In this document: positions 24,801 to 31,976 of the stretch, piece by piece
Position numbering within the stretch: position 1 is the stretch's first letter
Layout of the letters: each line of letters begins with the position of its first letter
DNA from: CAWVWF01 sp963933885
Lineage (GTDB): Bacteria > Bacteroidota > Bacteroidia > Flavobacteriales_C > GCA-002722245
NCBI GenBank assembly: GCA_963933885.1
Contig: CAWVWF010000014.1
Location: 1 to 31,976 of the forward strand
Length of the DNA: 31,976 nt
Reading direction: 5' to 3'
The notes under the pieces: model-generated
What the model saw: the letters and a program-made list of their open reading frames with translations, nothing else
Database searches by the model: none
Told to the model about the DNA's origin: nothing
Made by a program: the position numbers and the translations under genes

Positions 24801-24934
24801 TGTTTAGACTTATTGTGCTCACAAATGTAGGCGAGTTGAAGGCGGATTATTATAGATAAAAGTTCATTAACTTTAACAAATGGTTCACTTGATTCAGAAG
24901 TGTTCTTGAAGACTTTAATAGTAGCATTTAGGAA

Positions 24935-25774
24935 ATGGAAATTATTCAACTTGATTATAGAGGGCATGTTTTCGCAAGGGAGTTTACAATGCCTGGAGAT
25001 TTACGTTTTAACTATGAGATGATTGATGCTGCCTGCTTAACTTATATTGATGAAGGGACTCAAAGCGTAAACTCTTCTATAGAGCAAGTTAATTTATATC
25101 CAAATCAGGCCATGTTATCTAAATGTGGAAAGTATGTTGCAAAGATTGATAAGAAGCTATCCCCAGAAGGGTTGTCAGGGGTTGTTTTTCATTTAAATCC
25201 TGACATAATTAAGGAAGCTTTTAGAGGAGTTAATATTGATTTTTTACATGTTAATAGTTTAAAAGAGCCATCGTCATCATTTGTAGATTTGGGTGAAAGC
25301 GACCTTCTTAGAACATTTGTGGATTCAATGAGACCATATTTTTGTTCCGACATTAAGATTGATGATCGTTTAATGGGCATTAAGCTTCAAGAGTTAGTTT
25401 CTATTTTGGTTAACGAGGGAAATAATGAGGTTTTGAATTTGCTAGGAACTATTGGTCAAAAGGAAGTTTTTGATTTTGAAAAGGTGATTGATGCAAACCT
25501 ATATAACAACTTAAGCATTGATGAACTTGCTCATCTATCTAACCTAAGTCTTTCTAGTTTTAAAAGGAAGTTCAAAAAGATATACGATGCTACTCCGGCT
25601 GCTTATTTTAGGGGGAAAAGATTACTGAGAGCTGCAGAATTATTAAAATCGTCTACTTTAACAATAGGAGATGTTTGTTGGGGTTGTGGCTTTGAATCAT
25701 TGTCTCACTTTAGCTATACATTTAAAAAGGAATATGGCGCTTCTCCTAGAGAGTTTAGGGCTCAGAAACCGTGA
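24935..25774 (+). CDS. AraC-family transcriptional regulator
   Basis: 279 residues. The C-terminal 100 residues carry the double helix-turn-helix of the AraC/XylS family: LSIDELAHLSNLSLSSFKRKFKKIYDATPAAYFRGKRLLRAAELL, then IGDVCWGCGFESLSHFSYTFKKEYGASPREFR. The N-terminal region (1-170) is a cupin-like effector domain (YIDEGTQSVN, LYPNQAMLSKCGKYVAKI). The ligand is unknown. It is divergent from the SRPBCC gene with 171 bp between the starts. Confidence 0.92.
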   Translation: MEIIQLDYRGHVFAREFTMPGDLRFNYEMIDAACLTYIDEGTQSVNSSIEQVNLYPNQAMLSKCGKYVAKIDKKLSPEGLSGVVFHLNPDIIKEAFRGVNIDFLHVNSLKEPSSSFVDLGESDLLRTFVDSMRPYFCSDIKIDDRLMGIKLQELVSILVNEGNNEVLNLLGTIGQKEVFDFEKVIDANLYNNLSIDELAHLSNLSLSSFKRKFKKIYDATPAAYFRGKRLLRAAELLKSSTLTIGDVCWGCGFESLSHFSYTFKKEYGASPREFRAQKP

Positions 25775-25867
25775 TAATTTGTTTCTTTTTGAATAGCTCT
25801 TTTATCTAAAGGTTAACTCTTTTTATAGATTGTATGTGACTTTTTTAAAGTTCTGAGTTATGTATAT

Positions 25868-26398
25868 ATGAAGATTGATGTTAGCCATAGAGGAATTTCT
25901 GTTTTGAGTGTCTTTCTACTTGTAGTTGTTTCTTCCCTTTATTCTGTGAGTCAAACTGAACAAGAAGTATCAAAGTTTGAGGATAATGGTTATACCGTTA
26001 TCACCGATTATTCTGATTGTTTATCAACCAATAATAGAAGGTCAATTTGCTGGAGACCTACCGGTTTAATCGAAAAAGTTAAATTGAAGGATTCTAATTT
26101 GTCTTACCATGTTTATCAAGAATCATATTCTATAACGGTTCCGGATACATTGGGCGTTACCTTTTTTAACTATACTAAGTCTTGGTATAAAAGCGGAAGA
26201 GTGTCAGAACAAATCGTGTTTAATAATGATGAGTTTGCGGTTAAAGAATATTATTATGAAAACGGAACTACGAAAATGAGAGGGGCATTTAGGTTTAATA
26301 AGAGGCAAGGAATATGGTCTTATTGGAATGAATCGGGAGAACTTGTTGAGCGACAAATATGGAATAATGGTGAATTAATCAGTTCAACTTTAGATTGA
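25868..26398 (+). CDS. Exported MORN-repeat protein
   Basis: 176 residues. An N-terminal signal/membrane helix (about 12-30, VLSVFLLVVVSSLYSVSQ) is followed by a divergent middle part and about three MORN-like units at the C-terminus (WYKSGRVSEQIVFNNDE, YYYENGTTKMRGAFRFNKRQ, GIWSYWNESGELVERQIWNNGE). It is the third MORN-type exported gene in the window, with the nadA-operon protein and the TPR/MORN protein. Function unknown; the interaction partner cannot be inferred. Confidence 0.7.
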   Translation: MKIDVSHRGISVLSVFLLVVVSSLYSVSQTEQEVSKFEDNGYTVITDYSDCLSTNNRRSICWRPTGLIEKVKLKDSNLSYHVYQESYSITVPDTLGVTFFNYTKSWYKSGRVSEQIVFNNDEFAVKEYYYENGTTKMRGAFRFNKRQGIWSYWNESGELVERQIWNNGELISSTLD

Positions 26399-26454
26399 TT
26401 TACCTTCTTTCTTAAAACTAAGGCTATAGGATTTATAATAAAGAGTTTAATATT

Positions 26455-26462
26455 TAGTTTTG
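26455..26462 (+). promoter_or_regulatory. Possible -7 promoter element before the pseudogene
   Basis: TAGTTTTG matches TAnnTTTG and lies 10 nt before the ATG at 26473. No clear -33 element. Confidence 0.3.
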
Positions 26463-26472
26463 TCCTCGATTT

Positions 26473-27079
26473 ATGAAAATAAACACTTTACTGCTTTTCA
26501 TTTTACTTTTTAATGTATCGAGTTTTACTCAAAGAAGACTAAGGTTTACAATAATTGATGAAGTAAGTATCTCGGCCAATCAAACATATCGACCAGAGAA
26601 TTCAAATAATGGATTTGGTTTTATAAAGTTTGGTTCCAAGAAAGTGATATTGAGTTTTATACTGGTTTAGAATACAACAAAAGCTCGACTCATATTCCTT
26701 CGTTAGGTAATGCCGATGGGAGCTATTTCTTAAATGTTACGCAATTTCTGCTCCATGGCAGTTTAGAGTTAATTTTTGGAAAAGACGACTAACTTATGAC
26801 TTAGGAGGTTATTTTGATTTTCCATTTATGAGCACATTTCATGCTGATGAACATTATATTTGGGAGCCGGATCCATTGGTACTTGAGGATATAAATGGTG
26901 ACGAGATATTTTCTGAAATTAGTTGCGGAATTGCAACTGGTGTAGGGGGGCGTTTTAATATTAAAAGGAAAGAATGGTTAGTAAATATTGGGCTAAGATT
27001 GACTAAGAAAAAAGTTCAAAACGACTATAATATTCTTGATAATTATTATTGGAATCTAAAGTTGATTCGTAAAATTTAA
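26473..27079 (+). pseudogene. Outer-membrane-type protein broken by two frameshifts
   Basis: An ATG at 26473 opens a 65-codon frame with a signal peptide (MKINTLLLFILLFNVSSFTQ) and beta-type sequence ending ENSNNGFGF. The coding pattern then continues in a second frame (WFQESDIEFYTGLEYNKSS ... FLNVTQF, about 26630-26745) and then in a third (ISAPWQFRVNFWKRRLTYDL through NYYWNLKLIRKI, to the stop at 27079). Both changes are in the same direction, as expected from two single-base losses, near 26625-26640 (around TTTT) and near 26745 (CAATTT). Alternating aromatic strands (FEFYTGLEY, YYWNLKLIRK) resemble a small beta-barrel of about 200 residues. Sequencing error is the alternative to true decay. 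Confidence 0.65.
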
Positions 27080-27849
27080 TTTATAATTTTCGCGTAGTAA
27101 ACCTTTTTGATTGCACAGTAAATAGAATTGTCTGCATCCTTTCCAGAGCGATAAGAAAAGGTAGCTAAGGTTTTGTTTTCACAAACACATGGGTAACGTT
27201 CTTTCGATAACGGAAGACCTACTAAGCAGTTATATTTTGTTACAAATGTTTCTTTAGATGGAACAATTAATACGTCATTCAATTCAACATCCACTATTCC
27301 GATTGTATCACCTTGTTTAGTCAGTCCAATCATAAAATTTGGATGAAGAATCATACAACTGTTGAATTTCTTAGAAAAACTTAGAACATTAACTTTTATA
27401 GTATCTCGTAACGGAAGGTATTCCCAGTACCTTCTACAGTTGCTCACATAAAGGGATACTGAATCGTGCTCTAGCATTAGTTCATTATTATCACAGGGAT
27501 CTTGATTATTCAAGGGGTATAAAATTCCAAAGGAAGGGTAGTGATATTTCTTAATAGTATCTCCGGTTAAGGATTTTAAATAAAGCATTTTGGACTGAAG
27601 TTCCCAAATAAAAGTGTCTCTTAAAGTTGAGTCGGAGTAGTGCTTTGCATAATAACAGTTTTTATTTGAGTCCAATTTAAAATCTTCATATTCTGGACTT
27701 CTATTGTGGGTTAAGTATCGGCCAATAATTTCTTTTTCTGATTCGTTTAAAGGAGCGGTTTTATTTTTTTTCAAAAAGAGAGGTGCAGATGAAGTTGCGA
27801 TTACGATTAGTAAAATGCTAAATTTTTTAATTTCGAAGGTTTGTTTCAT
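27076..27849 (-). CDS. Membrane-anchored or exported protein, function unknown
   Basis: 257 residues with an N-terminal hydrophobic segment (about 10-25, FSILLIVIATSSAPLFL) that is either a signal peptide or an anchor. The rest is a soluble domain with eight or so cysteines spread out (for example DPCDNNEL, VSNCRRYWEYLPL, FNSCMIL, KYNCLVGLP, YPCVCENK, SIYCAIKK), suggesting disulfides outside the cytoplasm. No family recognised. The gene ends 4 bp inside the convergent pseudogene. Confidence 0.62.
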   Translation of the reverse strand: MKQTFEIKKFSILLIVIATSSAPLFLKKNKTAPLNESEKEIIGRYLTHNRSPEYEDFKLDSNKNCYYAKHYSDSTLRDTFIWELQSKMLYLKSLTGDTIKKYHYPSFGILYPLNNQDPCDNNELMLEHDSVSLYVSNCRRYWEYLPLRDTIKVNVLSFSKKFNSCMILHPNFMIGLTKQGDTIGIVDVELNDVLIVPSKETFVTKYNCLVGLPLSKERYPCVCENKTLATFSYRSGKDADNSIYCAIKKVYYAKIIN

Positions 27850-27956
27850 GTTATGAGAGTCATGAATATAATTACTGTTTTTTCAAAATTCTTAGATCTA
27901 AAACATTTAATTTTCTCTTAATTTTTCTTTTTAATACGATTCTGGAAATTAAAAAT

Positions 27957-28391
27957 TCACCCATCTAGCCTTATAGCTTCAGTATTAGAAATAATCTTAG
28001 ACTCCGATAAAGCAGGCATTGTATCAATTACGTTGTCACACTCAATATCATTTATTATTTTTCCTCTAGATAAAATTTTTGCTAATCGATTTACTCTTTC
28101 GTAAGGAAGGTTCGCATTTTTTATTTGCCTCCAAAATTCATTAACATCTTCTCCACTTCCCTCTTGAAAAAAAGTAAAATCATCATTAACTTGATATTTT
28201 AAACTTCTTAAATTTCTAAATTTAGGTTCTGCATTGATTAAAGTATTCTTAAACTTTTCATATGCAACAATCCATTTTTTAGCTCCTTCAGGATCATCAC
28301 TTTTAGAAGAGAGTATTGTGAAAAAATTAATTGCATTATCAGTAGCTTTAGCTAAATTTTCAGCTGATTCTTCATATTTCAATTTCTTCAT
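27957..28391 (-). CDS. Small cytoplasmic alpha-helical protein, function unknown
   Basis: 144 residues, no signal peptide or membrane segment. Predicted mainly helical with many charged residues (MKKLKYEESAENLAKATDNA, GAKKWIVAYEKFKNTLIN). I see no known domain. The start region (28392 on) is AT-rich and contains no convincing promoter. Codon use looks like that of its neighbours. Confidence 0.5.
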   Translation of the reverse strand: MKKLKYEESAENLAKATDNAINFFTILSSKSDDPEGAKKWIVAYEKFKNTLINAEPKFRNLRSLKYQVNDDFTFFQEGSGEDVNEFWRQIKNANLPYERVNRLAKILSRGKIINDIECDNVIDTMPALSESKIISNTEAIRLDG

Positions 28392-28881
28392 ATTGTATTA
28401 TAGATAAGTGAAGTTATTTAGAAATTTTTGATGCAGTATTAAGATATTTACTTAAAATTTCCTTTATGGAAAATAGAAAGAGATTATTATTATCAATTGT
28501 AGTATTTTTCTTTATTTGTCGATTTCAATAGTTTTTATAACTAACTGTTATTTAGATTGATATGAATATTTTTTTTTCCTTAAAAAAGGAAATTTAAAGG
28601 CTAATCTAAGGATTTAACATTGACGTTTAATTTTCTTGATTAAACTATACGTATACAGTTGTTTATAGGTTTTTATTGTTATACTAAATAAGTAATATAA
28701 GTAACATTTCAAACACACACACACTATTGTTTTGTAAATTGGTTTACTCTGATTGCTAAAAGGTATTAGGTTTTCGAGTATTCGAAACAGATGTACTTGG
28801 TTTAAGATTAGGAAGTTAGGAGCTTTTAAAAGCGTCTTTTACTAATCCGAGAGTTAGCGATCAGAGCAAAATTTTGTTGTT
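28392..28881. other. 490-bp intergenic region before the giant repeat protein
   Basis: AT-rich DNA between divergent genes, holding no convincing gene (the longest short frame seen has 21 codons at 28466). It contains an imperfectly T-flanked hairpin TTTCCTT-AAAA-AAGGAAA (28575-28592), a (AC)6 tract at 28713-28724, a TTTCGA-GTAT-TCGAAA hairpin near 28773-28788 and the palindrome GCTTTTAAAAGC near 28822-28833, the last two within the probable leader of the following gene. No clear TAnnTTTG promoter is found. Confidence 0.5.
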
Positions 28882-31800
28882 ATGAAACTACTAAAATTAT
28901 TGACAGCTTTTTTTGCTGTATTTTCTCTTTCATTGTCTGCTCAACTAGAGCTACAAGAATGTGTTACTACATCCCGAAATTCATGGGAATGGCCTGGTCA
29001 CAACAACTGGTTTATCGGTGGAGTTCCATCAACTTGGCAAGAGCCCGGTTTAATCATTGATTTCGACGCAGGATTTCAAAAGTCAGATAGATTACAGGAT
29101 GTTGCTCCCTATTTTGGAATTCCAGTTTATGAAGGAGTAACGGCAGCCAGTAATGATTTAGGAGAATTAATTCTTTTTTCAAACGGTAGGTATGCTTGGG
29201 ATAAGACAGGTAAAAGAGTCTCAGACGATATAAAAGAAGGAAATGAAGGAGGAACTAATAAAGTAGGAAGTGCTTCACAAGGAATTATATCCGTTAGACA
29301 CCCATTAAAACCAAACGAATATCATTTAGTTACTACTTCAGATATTATTGGAGGTGGACCAAATGTAAGTTATAATACTTTTGATGATAACGGTGTTGAG
29401 ATTGCTGGGAATACAACTTTGCCAGGGACTTTTGTCTCTTGTGAAGGGATAGCAGCAACACTTCACGCAAACGGAGTTGATGTTTGGGTAACAATGCAAA
29501 AATTAGGTTCTAATCAGCTTCATTCATGGCTTTTAACTTGTGATGGCTTTCAACCTGCGGTTGTTTCTGCAGTAGCAAATGCAGTTTCTGGAGATCCTGC
29601 GAGAGGTGGTATTGCCTTTTCTCATGATGGAAAAAAAATGGCTTCAGTATTTGGAGGGTCTGGAAATACTAGAAATAGTATTTTCGATTTTAATAATTCT
29701 ACTGGAAAATTTAGTAACAGACAAGATATAGGAATTGTACTAGGTTACGATGTAGTATGGACTAAAGATAATATTAGTATACTAATTGGAAGTGTAGGTT
29801 TAGGGAGTTATATAATGAATGCCACAACTGGGGCCAATTCAAAAATTGTTGGACCAGATGCTGGTCACCATACCGTAGAAATTGGAGGTGATGGAAATTA
29901 TTATTTAAATGGAAAGGATGGATTATGGAGATGGTCTGGATCGGGAAGTGCTACTAAGGTAGATGCAAGAAATGGACAAGGATTACCAACAATGTATATT
30001 CCACCAGCTGAAGAGCCAGATATTGATGAGGTAGGACCGTTTTGTGATACAGCAAGTGCTGTTGATTTGCACACGTATTGGGTTTGTAGTGGAGTGAGCG
30101 CAGAAGACACGCTTTACCAAAGGCACCTTTATAAAGGTGTTGGAATAACGGATGATAAATTAGGGATTTTTGACCCTCAAGTTGCAGGAATCGGAAGACA
30201 CGAAATTACTTTTGAATACTGTGATGTGAATGATACAATATGGATTGATGTTGCTTTTTGTCCTTCATGTAGATCGGAATTACAAGACGTTTCACCAAGA
30301 TTTTGTGTTGGAAATGATTATTTGTTAGATACTTTAATTGTGCAGTCTTCTCAGATTGGAGTATGGACAATTGATTCGTTTCCATCGGCACCTTCAGTTG
30401 ATGGTGTTCTTGTAGAAGGAGTAACTGATACTATGTTTGATGTAACTGATTTAGCATCAAGATATGGAGTTTATAAGGTTTTATTAACGGTTACAGATGC
30501 TGGGAAAACATGTTATGATTCAGTTTATATTACTGTAGACTCATTACCAAAACCAGATTTAGGAATTGATTCTACGATTTGTATTGGTGATGCCGCAATT
30601 GATTTTGATGCAGGAGCTTGGGATGCTTATGATTGGAACACTGGTGAAAGTGTTCAGGTTATATCTAAAGATACACCAGGAGAATATATTGTAGAGATTA
30701 CAAACTCAAACGGATGTAAAGGAAAAGATACAGTTGAGTTATTCCATGATACTTTACCTGTTCCAAATTTAGGACCTGATACAGCAATTTGTCTTGGAGA
30801 TCCAGTTGTTGTTTTCGACGCTGGAGTATGGGATGCTTATTTATGGACTCCAAACGGAGAAACATCACAAACAATTTCAAATGATGCTGCTGGAGAATAC
30901 GGTATTGAAGTAACTGATGGTAATGGATGTAAAGGAACAGATTCTATATTATTAGTTGTTAATGCTCGTCCAACTGTAGACCTTGGTTTAGATCAAGAGA
31001 TATGTGAAAAGGATCCATCTATAACTTTCGATGCTCAGAATGTAGGTTCAACTTATGCTTGGTTCGGAACTACGGATTCAACGCAAACTATACAAAGAGA
31101 TTCATCAGGAACATATACAGTAGAGATTACTGATGTGAATGGATGTAAGGATACAAACGATGTAGTATTAACTGTATTTCCATTGCCTACTGTAGATCTT
31201 GGAAATGATACAACGATTTGTATAGATGCTCCAGCTGTAGTGTTTGATGCAATGAATACTGGAGCTACTTATTTATGGACTTCAGGAGGAGAAACTACTC
31301 AGGATATCACTACAAATATTGGTGGAGAATATATCGTGCAAGTACAAGACGCTAATGGTTGTGCAGATACTGATTCTGTAGTATTAAATATTAGTCAGTT
31401 ACCAATTGTAGACTTAGGAGTAGATTTAGAAATCTGTCAGATAGACCCAGCAGTTACTATAGATGCATTAAACGATAGTGCAACTTATTTATGGAGTACA
31501 GCTGCAACAACTAAAACTATTGATATTCATGATGAAGATGAGTATAGTGTTATTGTAACAGATACTAATGGTTGTGTATCATATGATACTTTGAATTTAT
31601 TAGTAAATCAAATGCCAGTTGTGAGTATGAATGATACTTCAATTTGTGATGGTGACCCAGCGGTTACTTTTGATGCAGGTGTTGGATTTACAACTTACAC
31701 ATGGAAGTCTGGAGAAGCAACTCAAAGTATTCAAAAGGCTTTAGCAGGAATATATATTGTAGATTTTATAGATGCAAATAGTTGTGCTGGATCAGATACA

Positions 31801-31976
31801 GTAGAGTTAACGCTTAATGTATTACCAGTTCCAGATTTAGGACTTGATCAAACAATTTGTGATGGAGCAGGAGCAGTTAGTTTCACACCAGGAACTTTCT
31901 CATCATATTCTTGGAGTTCTTCAGAAGCTACAGCATCAATTTCAAAAAGTGTTGCAGGAACATATGAAGTAGAAGT
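28882..31976 (+). CDS. Giant secreted Ig-like repeat protein (T9SS adhesin type), 5' part
   Basis: The frame is open from ATG 28882 to the end of the window (1031 codons), so the 3' end is missing. A signal peptide spans about 1-20 (FFAVFSLSLSA). Residues about 40-370 are Gly/Asp/Asn-rich with recurring units such as LILFSNGRYAWDKTGKRV and HLVTTSDIIGGG, resembling the beta-propeller-like N-domain of Bacteroidota T9SS type-B proteins. About 375-550 is a Cys-containing linker. From 554 there are seven tandem 70-72-residue Ig-like repeats, each starting LPxPDLGxDxTIC and containing FDAG-x-W-x-x-Y-x-W, GEYxVEVTDxNGC; the Cys pair per repeat may form a disulfide. By analogy it should end with a gliding-motility-associated sorting domain outside the window. 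Adhesion or surface function is inferred. Confidence 0.88.
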   Translation, partial: MKLLKLLTAFFAVFSLSLSAQLELQECVTTSRNSWEWPGHNNWFIGGVPSTWQEPGLIIDFDAGFQKSDRLQDVAPYFGIPVYEGVTAASNDLGELILFSNGRYAWDKTGKRVSDDIKEGNEGGTNKVGSASQGIISVRHPLKPNEYHLVTTSDIIGGGPNVSYNTFDDNGVEIAGNTTLPGTFVSCEGIAATLHANGVDVWVTMQKLGSNQLHSWLLTCDGFQPAVVSAVANAVSGDPARGGIAFSHDGKKMASVFGGSGNTRNSIFDFNNSTGKFSNRQDIGIVLGYDVVWTKDNISILIGSVGLGSYIMNATTGANSKIVGPDAGHHTVEIGGDGNYYLNGKDGLWRWSGSGSATKVDARNGQGLPTMYIPPAEEPDIDEVGPFCDTASAVDLHTYWVCSGVSAEDTLYQRHLYKGVGITDDKLGIFDPQVAGIGRHEITFEYCDVNDTIWIDVAFCPSCRSELQDVSPRFCVGNDYLLDTLIVQSSQIGVWTIDSFPSAPSVDGVLVEGVTDTMFDVTDLASRYGVYKVLLTVTDAGKTCYDSVYITVDSLPKPDLGIDSTICIGDAAIDFDAGAWDAYDWNTGESVQVISKDTPGEYIVEITNSNGCKGKDTVELFHDTLPVPNLGPDTAICLGDPVVVFDAGVWDAYLWTPNGETSQTISNDAAGEYGIEVTDGNGCKGTDSILLVVNARPTVDLGLDQEICEKDPSITFDAQNVGSTYAWFGTTDSTQTIQRDSSGTYTVEITDVNGCKDTNDVVLTVFPLPTVDLGNDTTICIDAPAVVFDAMNTGATYLWTSGGETTQDITTNIGGEYIVQVQDANGCADTDSVVLNISQLPIVDLGVDLEICQIDPAVTIDALNDSATYLWSTAATTKTIDIHDEDEYSVIVTDTNGCVSYDTLNLLVNQMPVVSMNDTSICDGDPAVTFDAGVGFTTYTWKSGEATQSIQKALAGIYIVDFIDANSCAGSDTVELTLNVLPVPDLGLDQTICDGAGAVSFTPGTFSSYSWSSSEATASISKSVAGTYEVE

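Noticed and set aside
28466..28531. 21-codon frame with a hydrophobic stretch
   Set aside because: Too short and without promoter or conservation evidence; could be a remnant but cannot be supported.

Overview
The window is an AT-rich bacterial chromosome segment that fits Bacteroidota, most likely a marine Flavobacteriia-type organism. The support is: the conserved run DUF4175 coiled-coil protein / HATPase / ybeY / mnmG; two secreted enzymes (GH18 chitinase-like, SGNH hydrolase) with type IX secretion (T9SS) C-terminal tails ending in short basic motifs; a very large secreted Ig-like repeat protein; many MORN-repeat (YwqK-like) exported proteins; and promoter-like TAnnTTTG elements instead of Shine-Dalgarno signals.

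Layout. 1-4633: plus-strand housekeeping run (3' part of a DUF4175 gene, anti-sigma-type ATPase, ybeY, mnmG). 4635-4684: two perfect 16-bp parS palindromes, directly in front of a helix-turn-helix gene. 5741-10031: uvrC (-), a T9SS chitinase (+) with a good terminator, and a phytanoyl-CoA-dioxygenase-like gene (+). 10024-13420: a compact leftward operon nadA > MORN protein > FGE/SUMF1-like protein. 13421-13885: a 465-bp gene-free region that looks like the chromosome origin. It has an AT tract, five TAG/TAA triplets, a tandem pair of DnaA-box-like 9-mers and five exact plus four near copies of TTATTAACA. 13886-20545: rightward genes (lipoprotein, DUF389 membrane protein, exported protein, Pif1/RecD-like helicase with HRDC domain, a 52-residue membrane protein, a phosphotransferase). 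This run diverges from the origin candidate.

18969-24283 carries several small non-coding mobile or repeated elements. There is a REP-like hairpin pair at 23363-23471. A diverged REP pair at 19176-19507 is interrupted by a 234-bp MITE with a 10-bp target duplication, and that MITE contains another small inverted-repeat element. A separate 225-bp MITE lies exactly behind the SGNH hydrolase stop codon. 24284-28391 holds an SRPBCC/AraC divergent pair, lipoproteins and unknown exported proteins, and an outer-membrane-type pseudogene with two frameshifts. 28882 to the end is the 5' part of a giant secreted repeat protein that runs out of the window.

The main result is the pairing of parS sites and an origin-like region within about 9 kb, which suggests the window spans the replication origin domain. 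The second is the nested hairpin and MITE structure, where compensated stem changes indicate that the REP hairpin is conserved as a structure.
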